In this document: positions 33,711 to 43,914 of the stretch, in pieces
Position numbering within the stretch: position 1 is the first letter of the stretch
Layout: every line of letters starts with the position of its first letter
Source: Haloarcula rara
GTDB lineage: Archaea > Halobacteriota > Halobacteria > Halobacteriales > Haloarculaceae
Length of the DNA: 64,000 nt
Direction of reading: 5' to 3'
Assembly (NCBI RefSeq): GCF_029338235.1
Contig: NZ_CP119785.1
Span: 1,798,001-1,862,000 of the forward strand
The notes under the pieces: model-generated
Databases searched by the model: none
Seen by the model: only the letters and a program-made list of their open reading frames with translations
Told to the model about the DNA's origin: nothing
Made by a program: the position numbers and the translations under genes

Positions 33711-36700
33711 ATGAGTCGTAGGTCACCGGACGAGTCCCCCACACAGCCGACGGTTATCGCTGCGTGTCCAGCCGTCGTCCAGTCGCTGTTGCACAGCGGC
33801 GATATCGGTGTCGCACTCGTGGGGCAAACCGCGACGGTCGAGTGGGTCAACGAACCGCTCGAGACCTACTTCGGACTTGAGGCGAACACTGTCACGGGCG
33901 AGTGCTACGAGTCGTTCGTCGAGACACATCTCGCGCCGTCGCTCGCGAATCCCGACACCGTCTCGGCGTCGCTCGATCCAGCCGACCGGGACGGGTCTGA
34001 CCGACCCGAACTGCACGTGCTGCCACGGGACGGCCGACCCGAGCGGCGGCTCAGATACCACGTCCATCCGATAGCGTCCGGGCCTGCTTCGGGTGGCCAC
34101 CTACTGCAGTTCACCGATATCACGGCCGAGCAGTCGACGCCGGACGAGCGGCCCGCCACCGAAACGACACCGGATACCACGGCGGAAACACAGCGGGCGG
34201 CCGAACAGCGACGGACCAAGGAGTTCCTGTGCGATACCCAGGCGATGGCTGAGGTCGGTGGCTGGGAGGTCGACCTTCGCTCTGACACCCTCCGCTGGAC
34301 CGACGAGGTGTACCGCATCCACGGGCTCCCCACGGCGTACGAGCCGACCGTCTCGGACGCGCTGGCGTTCTACCACCCGGAGGACCAGGCCGACGTGACG
34401 GCGGCGTTCGAGCGGCTCACGACCGGCGGTGAGGCGTTCGACCTCGAGCTGCGCATCGTCACCGACGACGACGAGGTCCGCTGGGTCCGGGCGCTTGGAC
34501 GACCGTGGCGAGACCACGACGGCGACCAGATAGGCGCCAGCGGGGCCGTCAAGGACATCACGGACAGGAAGTCCCGCGAACGGGAGCTCCGGCGGAAGAG
34601 CCGCGCGCTCGATGCGGCCCCGGTCGGCATCTCGATTACGGACCCCTCGCAGGACGACAACCCGATGATTTACATCAACGAGAAGTTCGAGGCCCTGACC
34701 GGCTACGACCGCGACGCCGCCCTCGGGCGGAACTGCCGGTTCCTGCAGGGGGAGGCGACCGACCCGGACAGCGTCGCCGAGATTCGCGCGGCGGTCGACG
34801 CCGCCGAGCCGCTCTCGACGGAGCTGCGGAACTACCGGCAGGACGGCACCGAGTTCTGGAACCGCCTCGAACTCGCGCCGGTCCAGGACGACGCTGGCGA
34901 GGTCGTCAACTACGTCGGCTTCCAGCAGGACGTGACCGAGCGCGTCGTCCGCGAGCGCGAACTCTCGGAGTCGCGCAACCGATACCGGACGCTCGTCGAG
35001 AACTTCCCGAACGGTGCCGTCACGCTCGTCGACCGGGACCTGCGGTACACGATGGTCGGCGGAACGCCGATAGATGTCGCCGAGACGACCGCTCGGGAAC
35101 TGCAGGGCCAGAAACTAACGGCTGCTCTCCCGGCGGCCCTCGCGGACCTGCTGGTCCCCCACTATCGGGCCGCCCTCGACGGCGAGGAGCGGTCGTTCTC
35201 CGGCGCGATTGGGGGCCATGATTACCGGTTCCGTATCGTCCCGGTGACCGGCGACGACGGGGACGTCTTCGCCGCCATGGGGGTCTCGCAGGACGTCACC
35301 GACGAGATGGACCGCGAACGGGAGCTGCGAGAGACCAAGCAGCGACTGGACGTCGCACTCGAAGAGACGGACACCGGCGTGTGGGTCCTGGACGACGAGG
35401 CCGAGACGGTCACGGCCTTTGGCACGACTACCGAGCTGTTCGACGTCGACTCGTCGACCGACTACGTCGAGACGTATCTCGACAGTATCCATCCCGAGGA
35501 CCGACCGGCTGTCGAGGCCGCACTGGAGCGGTCCCGGAGCGAGGGCGCCCGGTTCGACACCGAATTCAGAGTCGAAACGCAAGGCCGGGACCGGTGGGTC
35601 CGCGGCCGCGGGAAATTCATCGACAAGCCCGATGGGAGCGGGAAGCAGCTCGTCGGCGTTACCACTGAGGTCACCGAGCGGAAACACCGAATCGAGGCCC
35701 TCGAACGTCGGGAACGAATCCTGCGTGAACTACACACGGCGACGCGTGAGTTCTACCCGCCGCGTTCGATGGCCGACATCGCGTCGTTCCTGGTGGAGTT
35801 CATCGAGAACGCCTTCGGGCTCAGTTACATCAGCGTCAGGGAGTTCGACGAAGAGACGGGCACGTTGCAGCCGTCGGTGTGGTCGGACGACCTGGCGGCG
35901 GGCGACGCCGGGCTGGAGCCGGTCTCACCCGGGGATAACCCGGTCTGGCAGGCCTACCGGGACGGCGAAACGACGGTGTTCACCGCCGACGAACTCGGTG
36001 CGTTCGCCGAGGCGTTCGACGTCCCTATCACGCAGCTGCTGGTCGCACCCGTCGGTGACTTCGGCGTGACGCTCGCCGCGACGACCGACGGCGGCCGATT
36101 CGACCAGGTGCACATCGATATCATCGACGTGCTGGTCGCCAACGGCGAGTCGGCGTTCCAGCGGCTCCGGAGTGACGGCGTCCGGTCCGAGATCGTGGCC
36201 GAACTGTCGGCCCAGCAAGCCCGCGTCGAGGAACTCCAGGGGCTGGTCGACACTATCCAGTCGGTCCAGCATCGGCTCGGCGAGAGCGACAGCCGGGAGA
36301 CGCTGGAGTCCGGCGTCTGCCGGGAGCTCACTGCGACCGACCGAATCGACTTCGCCTGGATCGGGCGGCCCAGGGGGAGCGAGACGAACATCGCACCCGT
36401 CGCCTGGGCCGGTGACGCCGACGGCTACGTCGACACCACGCTCGCCGGCGAGACGACCGGAGCGCTCCCCGCCGTCCGGGCCGCCCGGGACCTCGACCCC
36501 GTCTCCGTCCCGAAGATTTCCAGTCACGTGTTCGACGAGCCCTGGGCGAAAGACGCGCTGTCGTACTCGTTCAGTTCGGTGCTGAGTACGCCGCTCGTCT
36601 ACGACGACGTGCTCTACGGCGTCCTGACGGTCTACTCCTGTACCGAGGGCGCGTTCGACACGCTGTACGACAACTTCGTGACGGACGTGGCCACGCTGCT

Positions 36701-37412
36701 GGTGAACTACAGTCGGATTCTCGAGCAACGCGAAGCCGGCTCACAGCAACAGCACACGACACTCGAGTTCGAACTCACCGGCCAGACGTACCCGCTCCAG
36801 CGACTCGCGAACGCGACCGACAGCACCGTCCAGTTCGACACCGTCGCCGAGCACACGCCCGACGACGTCCGCATCCTGGCGACGGTGCTGGAGGGCGACG
36901 CCGAGGCGGTGCTCGACCACGCCCAGTCGATGGCGAGCATCGATACGGCGTCGTGGTTCGGCAGCGCCGACCACCGACAGCTCAGCCTGGTCGTCCGCAA
37001 ACCGTTCCTCGCGACGCTCGTGGGCAAACACGGCGGCCGGCTCGTCGAGACGGTCTCGAAACCGGACGTCACGGCGGCCACTATCGAACTCCCCGACAGC
37101 GTCTCGAAACGCCCACTGCTCGACTCGCTCACCTCGCGCTACGACCGGATAGAACTCCTCGCCCAGCGCCACTCGGCCGACCCGGCAGTCGGCGGGCAGG
37201 CCGACTTGACCGACGTTCTGACCGAGCGCCAGTCCGAGATACTCAACGCGGCCTACCACGGCGGCTACTACGAGACGCCCCGCGGCGTGACCGGCGAGGA
37301 CCTCGCCGCGAGCTTCGGCATCTCCAGCCCGGCCGTGTACAACCACCTCCAGGCGGCCCATCGCCGCATCCTCCGAACGGTCCTCGACGTCGGGGCCGGT
37401 ACGGACGACTGA
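33711..37412 (+). CDS. Bat-type multi-PAS/LOV/GAF regulator
   Basis: 1233 residues, cytosolic. Domains by eye: PAS (about 22-138), PAS (168-288), LOV-type PAS (292-411), PAS (418-534), PAS (537-657), GAF (668-820), GAF (840-1005), BAT-associated domain (1010-1160) and HTH_10 (1168-1225). The LOV-type domain has GRNCRFLQG with Cys342 at the photoadduct position, plus Asn374, Asn384 and Gln405 at flavin-contact positions. This predicts blue-light sensing coupled to transcription control, as proposed for Bat in Halobacterium. No histidine kinase domain. A chemotaxis transducer and ferredoxin gene follow. Confidence 0.92.
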   Translation: MSRRSPDESPTQPTVIAACPAVVQSLLHSGDIGVALVGQTATVEWVNEPLETYFGLEANTVTGECYESFVETHLAPSLANPDTVSASLDPADRDGSDRPELHVLPRDGRPERRLRYHVHPIASGPASGGHLLQFTDITAEQSTPDERPATETTPDTTAETQRAAEQRRTKEFLCDTQAMAEVGGWEVDLRSDTLRWTDEVYRIHGLPTAYEPTVSDALAFYHPEDQADVTAAFERLTTGGEAFDLELRIVTDDDEVRWVRALGRPWRDHDGDQIGASGAVKDITDRKSRERELRRKSRALDAAPVGISITDPSQDDNPMIYINEKFEALTGYDRDAALGRNCRFLQGEATDPDSVAEIRAAVDAAEPLSTELRNYRQDGTEFWNRLELAPVQDDAGEVVNYVGFQQDVTERVVRERELSESRNRYRTLVENFPNGAVTLVDRDLRYTMVGGTPIDVAETTARELQGQKLTAALPAALADLLVPHYRAALDGEERSFSGAIGGHDYRFRIVPVTGDDGDVFAAMGVSQDVTDEMDRERELRETKQRLDVALEETDTGVWVLDDEAETVTAFGTTTELFDVDSSTDYVETYLDSIHPEDRPAVEAALERSRSEGARFDTEFRVETQGRDRWVRGRGKFIDKPDGSGKQLVGVTTEVTERKHRIEALERRERILRELHTATREFYPPRSMADIASFLVEFIENAFGLSYISVREFDEETGTLQPSVWSDDLAAGDAGLEPVSPGDNPVWQAYRDGETTVFTADELGAFAEAFDVPITQLLVAPVGDFGVTLAATTDGGRFDQVHIDIIDVLVANGESAFQRLRSDGVRSEIVAELSAQQARVEELQGLVDTIQSVQHRLGESDSRETLESGVCRELTATDRIDFAWIGRPRGSETNIAPVAWAGDADGYVDTTLAGETTGALPAVRAARDLDPVSVPKISSHVFDEPWAKDALSYSFSSVLSTPLVYDDVLYGVLTVYSCTEGAFDTLYDNFVTDVATLLVNYSRILEQREAGSQQQHTTLEFELTGQTYPLQRLANATDSTVQFDTVAEHTPDDVRILATVLEGDAEAVLDHAQSMASIDTASWFGSADHRQLSLVVRKPFLATLVGKHGGRLVETVSKPDVTAATIELPDSVSKRPLLDSLTSRYDRIELLAQRHSADPAVGGQADLTDVLTERQSEILNAAYHGGYYETPRGVTGEDLAASFGISSPAVYNHLQAAHRRILRTVLDVGAGTDD

Positions 37413-37468
37413 GACGGATTGCGGTCGTCCCGCTGGGGCGTTTCCGGACGCACGGCGACCGTCAGACG

Positions 37469-37858
37469 CTACTTCACGCGGTTCTCGAGCGAGTCGAGCT
37501 CGCGGACACCGTAGACGAGCTTGACATCGGTTTCGGGCTCTGTGACACAGAGCAGACAGATATCCTTCTTCTCGACTTCCGCTCGCGTGAGAAACTCCTG
37601 TCCGTCGTCCATGTCGACCTCGCCGTCGACGATGACGGCGGAACATCTGCCACATCGGCCCTTGCGACACTTCAGCGACCAATCGAGCCCCTCGCGCTCG
37701 GCGGCGTCGAGTATGCTCTCTTCGTCGGATACCGTCACGCTGCCGTAGTCCGCTCGGTCGAGGTCGGCTTCCGCCGCCTTCCTGAAGGTACTCTTCTCGT
37801 GTAAACGCCACTCTCGGTCCGCAACGACACCGTAGCTGAGGTACTCGACCTCGGGCAT
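37469..37858 (-). CDS. fer: Halophilic 2Fe-2S ferredoxin
   Basis: 129 residues from ATG 37858 (MPEVEYLSYG). Plant-type ferredoxin with the acidic halophile insertion at the N-terminus. Cluster cysteines in CRKGRCGRC and a later CLLC motif. C-terminal RELDSLENRV is the halobacterial pattern. Arg and Lys around the cluster (RKGRCGR) differ from the usual CRAGACANC, which may alter partner choice. A TATA box at 37883-37892 fits a leaderless start. Confidence 0.93.
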   Translation of the reverse strand: MPEVEYLSYGVVADREWRLHEKSTFRKAAEADLDRADYGSVTVSDEESILDAAEREGLDWSLKCRKGRCGRCSAVIVDGEVDMDDGQEFLTRAEVEKKDICLLCVTEPETDVKLVYGVRELDSLENRVK

Positions 37859-37882
37859 CAGCGTCAGTTGGTCGGCCGGGCT

Positions 37883-37892
37883 ATTATATATT
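37883..37892 (-). promoter_or_regulatory. TATA box of fer
   Basis: ATTATATATT lies 25-34 nt upstream of the ATG at 37858. It supports the shorter start over the one at 37912. Confidence 0.6.
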
Positions 37893-38072
37893 GCGAGTAT
37901 TGTAAAATACACACAATAATGTGCTCGGTTCTATCTGTCTGTCAACTACTGCCGTGGTCGAGGGATGGTATCCACAGCTGATAGCCAGGGGTTAACCATC
38001 TAACCTCACGGGCCTGCCACCGATTAACTGTCTATCCTCGACGCTGAACCAGTACTGGCACGACTCCGGTGT

Positions 38073-40382
38073 ATGCGGCTCACAGAGAAACTCAGGATTG
38101 ACGAACTGAACCTCAGACCGAAGCTTATCGCGTCCTTTCTCCTCGTCGCGCTCCTTGTGGGGGCGACGGGCGTCCTCGGCTACCAGAGCGTCGAGAAGCT
38201 CGACGAAGAGGCCCACCGCATCGCCGCCGACGGCAAAGACATGGGCCACGCCGCGGAGATGCTGGTCGCTATCGAGCAACAGCAGGTCGCCGTCCAGTCG
38301 GCCCAGCTCGGCGAGTCGGACGCCAGGGCGGCATACGACGAGGCCGGGTCCCAGTTCGAGGCGGAAGCGGCCGCGATGGACGCGGACGGCGAGGAGGTCG
38401 AACAGCTTGAGGCGCTCCAGTCGACCCACGCGGAGTACGACAGCCTGGCGACGGCATACTTCGAGGCTAAAGCCGCGGGCGACGACGCGGCGGCGACCGA
38501 GACGCTCACCGAGATGGACGACAAGCGCCTCGAGATGGAAGAGCAGGCCCACACGCTCGAAAGCACCGCCGAGGAGGATATGGACGCCCAGGTGGCAATC
38601 GCCGACAGCACCACGCAGACGACCCAGATGGAACTGCTCGTGTTGACGGTCCTGGCGTTCGGGATGGCGGTCGGTATCGGGATACTGCTCAACCGTCACA
38701 TCACGCCACCGCTGGAACAGCTGTCCGCGTCGGCGGTCGCCATCAGCGAGGGCGACCTCGACGCCGACCTCGAGCGCCGCGAGATGGACGACGAGATCGG
38801 CCGCATGGTGGGCGCGTTCGCCGACATGAAGGAGAACCTGACGGGGGTGTTCGCCGACCTGGACGGCGTCAGCCGGGACCTCGAATCGGGCTCGCTCGAC
38901 CGCGATATCGACACGGACTACCCCGGCGCGTACGGGGACATCATGCGACGCCTCGACAGCGGGACCGACGAACTCACCGGGAGCTTCGACGAGATCGAGG
39001 CCGCAAGCCAGGCCCTCCGGACGGGGCGGTTCGACCACGACATCGACGCCGACCGACCCGGTCAGTACGGCGCGGTGCTCGCCGACTTCGACAAGGGCGC
39101 CGGCCGGCTCGCAGAGAGCTTCGACCAGATATCGATGGCCGGCGACAACCTCAAGCGCGGCCGACTCGACCGCGACATCGACACGGACTACCCCGGCGAG
39201 TACGGGGCCGTCCTCGCGGACCTCTCGGCCGGCGTCGAACAGCTGCGAGCGAGCATCGCCACCGTCCAGAACGTGGCCGACGAGGTGGCCGGGACGAGTC
39301 AGCAGGTGGCCGGAAGCACGGAGGAGATAGAGGCCGCAAGCGACGACGTGGCGACCTCGGTGACGGAGATATCCCAGGGCACCGACGTCCAGAGCGAGAA
39401 ACTCCAGGCGGCCGCCACGGAGATGAACGACATGTCCGCGACTGTCGAGGAGATTGCCTCCTCGGCCGAGGAGGTCGCCGCGACCGCCCAGACCGCCGTC
39501 GACCGCGGCGAGACGGGTCGGGACCACGCCGCCGACGCCACCGACGAGATAACCGCTATCGAGTCACGCGCACACGAGGCCTCCGACCAGGTCGCCGCGC
39601 TCGACGCGGAGATGGAACAGATCGGCGAGATCGTCGAGATGATATCCGACATCGCCGAGCAGACCAATATGCTGGCGCTGAACGCCTCTATCGAGGCCGC
39701 CCGCGCCGGCGACGCCGGCGAGGGCTTTGGCGTGGTCGCCGACGAGATAAAATCACTCGCCGAGGAGGCCGGTAACGCCACGACGAAAATCGAGAACCGC
39801 ATCGAGGAGATACAGTCGACGACCGGCGAGACCGTCGAGGACATCGAGGAGATGACCGACCGCGTCCAGTCCGGCGCCGACACCATCGAGGACGCGGTCA
39901 CGATGTTCGACGAGATCGCCGACGCCGTCGAGCAGGCCGAGAGCGGTATCCGGGAGATCAGCGAGGCGACCGAGGACCAGGCGGCCTCCACCGAGGAGGT
40001 CGTCTCGATGGTCGACGAGGTGTCGGGCGTCAGCCAGCAGACTGCCGCCGAGGCGACGAACGTCTCCGCCGCCTCTGAGGAGCAGGCTTCGTCGCTTTCG
40101 GAGGCGTCGTCGAACATCCAGCAGCTCTCTGCCCTCGCCGAGCAGCTCCACGACAACGTCGAGGACTTCGACGTGGGCGGCGCGGTCACCGACCCCGGCT
40201 CGACGGGCCGGTCCGTGCAGCCGGGGCCGACTGACAGCTCTCGCTCGCCCGGCCGGCCCGACGATTCGTCCGGGCCGACGGTGAAAACCATCGAGCCCGG
40301 GACGGACCTGTCTATCGCGGGCACCGACGGTGGGCGGGACGTCGACCCGGACGCGGGGGACCGCCCGGAGGCCGACCGATGA
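38073..40382 (+). CDS. Membrane chemotaxis transducer (Htr/MCP)
   Basis: 769 residues. Membrane helices at about 17-37 and 187-207 flank an extracellular helical domain. A HAMP domain follows (about 208-260) and a second HAMP-like region continues to about 400. The cytoplasmic signalling tip [18 protein letters not shown] lies near residues 529-546. It is a methyl-accepting receptor that signals through CheA/CheW to the archaellum. The 145-residue external domain looks all-helical (4-helix bundle type); the ligand is unknown. Its stop overlaps cheW. Confidence 0.94.
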   Translation: MRLTEKLRIDELNLRPKLIASFLLVALLVGATGVLGYQSVEKLDEEAHRIAADGKDMGHAAEMLVAIEQQQVAVQSAQLGESDARAAYDEAGSQFEAEAAAMDADGEEVEQLEALQSTHAEYDSLATAYFEAKAAGDDAAATETLTEMDDKRLEMEEQAHTLESTAEEDMDAQVAIADSTTQTTQMELLVLTVLAFGMAVGIGILLNRHITPPLEQLSASAVAISEGDLDADLERREMDDEIGRMVGAFADMKENLTGVFADLDGVSRDLESGSLDRDIDTDYPGAYGDIMRRLDSGTDELTGSFDEIEAASQALRTGRFDHDIDADRPGQYGAVLADFDKGAGRLAESFDQISMAGDNLKRGRLDRDIDTDYPGEYGAVLADLSAGVEQLRASIATVQNVADEVAGTSQQVAGSTEEIEAASDDVATSVTEISQGTDVQSEKLQAAATEMNDMSATVEEIASSAEEVAATAQTAVDRGETGRDHAADATDEITAIESRAHEASDQVAALDAEMEQIGEIVEMISDIAEQTNMLALNASIEAARAGDAGEGFGVVADEIKSLAEEAGNATTKIENRIEEIQSTTGETVEDIEEMTDRVQSGADTIEDAVTMFDEIADAVEQAESGIREISEATEDQAASTEEVVSMVDEVSGVSQQTAAEATNVSAASEEQASSLSEASSNIQQLSALAEQLHDNVEDFDVGGAVTDPGSTGRSVQPGPTDSSRSPGRPDDSSGPTVKTIEPGTDLSIAGTDGGRDVDPDAGDRPEADR

Positions 40383-40810
40383 CGGCCGCCGTCGCCGGCG
40401 ACGCGCTCCCGGAGCAGGTGCTCGAGTTCACGCTCGGCGCGGAGCGGTACTGTGTCGGGCTCGATGACGTCGAGGAGATTGTCACGGCCGATTCGGTGAC
40501 GCCGCTGCCGAACACGGCTCCGGCGGTCGCCGGCGTGATGGACCTCCGCGGGTCGACGACGACGATTATCGACCCCTCGGTGGTCCTCGAGGTCCCCGAC
40601 ACGCACCAGTACCAGCAGGTCGTCGTCTTCGACGGCGAGGACCGACTGGGCTGGCTCGTCGACAGTGTCGAACGGGTCAGCGGGTTCCGGGACGCGGCGG
40701 TCGACACTGTCCCCGACAGCCCCTACCTCAACGGTGTCATCAGCGACGACGGGCAGTTCACTATCTGGCTCGACCCGGCGGCCGTCACCAGCGCCGTCGA
40801 CGCCGCCTGA
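40379..40810 (+). CDS. CheW-like adaptor
   Basis: 143 residues. CheW fold: [21 protein letters not shown], a [15 protein letters not shown] core and [21 protein letters not shown] overlap with the transducer gene, so a dedicated adaptor for that receptor is likely. No cheA or cheY in the window. Confidence 0.92.
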   Translation: MTAAVAGDALPEQVLEFTLGAERYCVGLDDVEEIVTADSVTPLPNTAPAVAGVMDLRGSTTTIIDPSVVLEVPDTHQYQQVVVFDGEDRLGWLVDSVERVSGFRDAAVDTVPDSPYLNGVISDDGQFTIWLDPAAVTSAVDAA

Positions 40811-41000
40811 GTGCGGTTTCGGCCGTAACACGCACCGTCGTGCGACCGACTACGTGGCCACGCGGTCGCTTCGTTTTGCACTCGCTTCGATTGTGTCGCC
40901 AGTCTCCGTCGCTGTCCGAGCGAGTCACGCGGTCGTGACGGTCACAGTCAGGACAGTTGTGTGGCTGGCGGCTACGCGCTGGAAAAACTACCGCGGCCGG

Positions 41001-41690
41001 TCAGTCGGTGCTTGGCTGCCTACCGAAGAACGTAATCTCGTAGCGGGTGGCTCCGTCGGCGTCGGTCTCCTGGCCGGACAGACGGGCGTATTCGCCGTCG
41101 GCCCCGAACTCGTAGATGAACCCGCGGACGAGGCCCCGCTCGAACTGGTCGGGGTATGGCGTCGCGAGCACCAGCTCTCCAGTCGCGGCGCCGACCGTCC
41201 TGAACGACACGGTGTCGCTGCTCTCTCGGTGCCACATCCCGTACCAGTCTTCGAACGCCGACAGGGCCGCTTGCAAGTTCGTGACGCCGGGAGGCGACTC
41301 CAGTATCGCCGGGAGGAATCGGCCAATTCGCTCGACAATCTGCACCCCGACGGCCGCTTCCAGACGCGCGAACACGGTCAGTAGCTCGTCCCGACCGTAC
41401 CACGACTCCCGGTGCAGTTCGGTCAGCCCGCCGGCGGCCATGTGCTGCTCGGTAAACGTCCGGAAGGACCCCGAGACGGCGGCGACCGTGTCGGGTATCG
41501 CGAGGAGCCACCGACCGCTGACGCTCGCGCCGTCGGCCATCGACCGGGGACCGGCCACTGCCACTTCGGCCGTCTGGCCGTCCCGGGCTGGTGGCTGGCG
41601 TTTGAATCGAGCCTCGCTCTCACTGTCCGCTGGGACGAGTCGGGTTAGCTGTCGGTTCTCCGTCGTCAGGGGTGGGTTCTTGTTCGCCAT
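41001..41690 (-). CDS. Unknown protein near the chemotaxis genes
   Basis: 229 residues, no membrane segment or signal. The N-terminal 50 residues are polar and Arg/Ala-rich. The rest looks globular: TFTEQHMAAGGLTELHRESWYGRDELL, GVQIVERIGRFLPAI, and a C-terminal FIYEFGADGEYARL. The pattern resembles a small-molecule-binding sensor fold, but I do not recognise a family. It is convergent with cheW (190-nt gap) and 280 nt from pstS on the other strand. Confidence 0.6.
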   Translation of the reverse strand: MANKNPPLTTENRQLTRLVPADSESEARFKRQPPARDGQTAEVAVAGPRSMADGASVSGRWLLAIPDTVAAVSGSFRTFTEQHMAAGGLTELHRESWYGRDELLTVFARLEAAVGVQIVERIGRFLPAILESPPGVTNLQAALSAFEDWYGMWHRESSDTVSFRTVGAATGELVLATPYPDQFERGLVRGFIYEFGADGEYARLSGQETDADGATRYEITFFGRQPSTD

Positions 41691-41858
41691 ATCGGTTTGC
41701 GCGCTGCTGTGGCTCTCTGTCCCGACCCGATGCTACTGAGCTATCAGGTTCAGTATGTAACCGACGTGTCGATTGGCTGGTTAGACATCTAATCCCCTGC
41801 TCGGTCTCGCCCCACAGCTACCCGGGGGCGTCTGCCCTGGCCTACACCGCTATGTACC

Positions 41859-41878
41859 GCTATATAACGAACTATAGC
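41859..41878. promoter_or_regulatory. Palindrome upstream of pstS (possible Pho operator)
   Basis: GCTATA (41859-41864) and TATAGC (41873-41878) around TAACGAAC. It is followed by a very AT-rich stretch with attataaa at 41930-41937, likely the pstS TATA box. Phosphate control of this operon is expected, but the operator role is inference. Confidence 0.45.
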
Positions 41879-41970
41879 AATACTTATTCTCCCGAGACGA
41901 ACCTTGCCCTCATACCCGAATATACTCCTATTATAAACGGGTTTAATACTCCTTGTGCCTGTTTCTGGTG

Positions 41971-42963
41971 ATGACGCAGGACCCACAGCGGCTCTCAGAC
42001 ACCGTTTCACGACGAAAGTTTATCGCGGCGACAGGCGCGGCCAGCGCTGCCGCAATTGCCGGCTGTACCGAGAACACGGGCGAGGAGTCCGAGGGTCTCT
42101 CGGGGGACGTCGTAGTCAAGGGGAGTAGCACGGTGTTCCCTGTCTCGGACACGTTCGCAGAGAATTTCATGGAGGAGAACTCCGACGTCAACGTCACTGT
42201 CGACTCCACGGGGAGCGGTGGCGGGTTCAAGAACCACTTCTGTCCCGGCGAGGCCGACCTCAACGGTGCCTCGCGCCCCATAACGGGCGAGGAGGAAGAG
42301 CAGTGTGGCGAGAACGACGTCACACCGGTCGAGTTCCAGGTCGCCAGCGACGCGGTGACGATGGCAGTCAACAACGAGGCCGACTTCGTCGACTGTGTGA
42401 CTCCCGACGAGATGTCCCAGATATGGCGCGAAGGCGGGGCAGAACAGTGGTCGGACGTGCGCGACGAGTGGCCCGACGAAGACATCGTCAAGTTCGGTCC
42501 AGCCGAAACCTCGGGGACCTACGACTGGTTCAACGAGAATATCGTCGGCGAGGACTACAACCACACGGCCGAGCACCAGCCGACCGAAGAGGACGAGACC
42601 ATCGTCGCGGGGATTCGGGACAACGAGTACGCGATAGGCTACTTCGGCTATGCCTACTACAACTCCAACTCCGACGACGTCAAGGCCCTGGAGGTCGACG
42701 GCGGCGACGGGTGTACCGAGCCAAGCCTGGCAAACGCCAAGGACGGCTCCTACCCGATGGCTCGACCGCTGTTCATCTACGCCTCGGAGTCCTCCCTGGA
42801 GGAGAAAGACCAGGTGTACGCCTTCCTGGAGTACTTCCTGGAGAACGCGGAAACCGAAACCGTTGAGGACATCGGCTACGTCCCATCCAACACCGAGCTC
42901 CGGGACCAGAACCTTTCGAAGCTCGAAGAGTACGACACCGGGTCGTCGACGTCGACCGAGTAA
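41971..42963 (+). CDS. pstS: Phosphate ABC transporter substrate-binding protein
   Basis: 330 residues from ATG 41971. Tat signal with SRRKFIAATG followed by a lipobox-like IAGC, so a lipoprotein on the outer face. KGSSTVFPVSDTF and DSTGSGGGFKNHFC are phosphate-binding loops of PstS. ETSGTYDWFNE further supports it. First gene of pstSCAB-phoU. Confidence 0.95.
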   Translation: MTQDPQRLSDTVSRRKFIAATGAASAAAIAGCTENTGEESEGLSGDVVVKGSSTVFPVSDTFAENFMEENSDVNVTVDSTGSGGGFKNHFCPGEADLNGASRPITGEEEEQCGENDVTPVEFQVASDAVTMAVNNEADFVDCVTPDEMSQIWREGGAEQWSDVRDEWPDEDIVKFGPAETSGTYDWFNENIVGEDYNHTAEHQPTEEDETIVAGIRDNEYAIGYFGYAYYNSNSDDVKALEVDGGDGCTEPSLANAKDGSYPMARPLFIYASESSLEEKDQVYAFLEYFLENAETETVEDIGYVPSNTELRDQNLSKLEEYDTGSSTSTE

Positions 42964-42993
42964 GCGCCCCGGCGAGTACCCACCCTGTTTACC

Positions 42994-43914
42994 ATGAGTA
43001 CAGACACGATCACGTCACGCCCCGCTGGACTGGCCGCACGAGAGCGTATTTATAAGTACGTACTGTTTGCCTGCGCGTGTGCGTCCATCCTCGTAACGTT
43101 GGGAATCGTCGGCCTGCTGGCCAGAGACGCCATCACCTTCTTTACCGCTGTCAACCCGATAGCGTTTCTCACCGGGACCGAGTTCAACCTCTCGCGGGGC
43201 GAGTTCGGCGTGCTCCCGCTGCTGACCGGAACGTTGCTCGTCACCATCATCTCGGCGGCGGTGGCACTCCCTATCGGTGTCGCAGCGGCGGTCTATCTGA
43301 GCGAGTACGCGAGTGACCGAATGCGGTCGGTCCTCAAGCCCGCCCTGGAGATTCTGGCCGGGATTCCAACTGTCGTCTACGGTATCTTCGCGCTCGTCTA
43401 CGTGACGCCGTTCCTCCGGGTCTTCGGTCTCCCGCTGAATACGTTCAACGTCCTCAGCGCGTCGCTGATGGTCGGTATCATGATTATCCCGATGGTCTCG
43501 AGCCTGAGCGAAGACGCGATGAGCGCCGTTCCGGACTCTCTTCGAGAGGCCGCTTACGGCGTCGGCGCAACGAAGTACGAGGTGTCGACCGGCGTCGTCA
43601 TCCCCGCTGCGGTCTCGGGTATCTTCTCGTCGTTCATCCTCGCGCTCTCGCGGGCCATCGGCGAGACGATGATAGTCGCCGTCGCCATGGGGAGCCGGTC
43701 GCGGCTCTTCGATTTCTCGGAACCGCTGGCGAACCTCTGGCGGGGGAACCAGCCCATGACGGCCGCGATGGTCCAGATAAACGGCGCGGACTCGGTCAGC
43801 GGTGTCGGCTTCCAGAGCATGTTCGCCATTGGCCTCACGCTGTTCGTTATCACGTTTCTCATGAACCTCGCAAGTAACCGTATCGCCGCGCGGTATCGGG
43901 AGGAGTACAACTGA
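42994..43914 (+). CDS. pstC: Phosphate ABC transporter permease
   Basis: 306 residues, six membrane segments. LLPLLTGTLLVTI opens the transport domain and the EAA motif is REAAYGVGATKYEV. 30 nt after pstS and overlapping pstA by one base (TGATG). Confidence 0.95.
   Translation: MSTDTITSRPAGLAARERIYKYVLFACACASILVTLGIVGLLARDAITFFTAVNPIAFLTGTEFNLSRGEFGVLPLLTGTLLVTIISAAVALPIGVAAAVYLSEYASDRMRSVLKPALEILAGIPTVVYGIFALVYVTPFLRVFGLPLNTFNVLSASLMVGIMIIPMVSSLSEDAMSAVPDSLREAAYGVGATKYEVSTGVVIPAAVSGIFSSFILALSRAIGETMIVAVAMGSRSRLFDFSEPLANLWRGNQPMTAAMVQINGADSVSGVGFQSMFAIGLTLFVITFLMNLASNRIAARYREEYN

Noticed and set aside
37992..39527. Open frame on the minus strand opposite the transducer
   Set aside because: Its composition mirrors the helical repeats of the transducer and has no family features.
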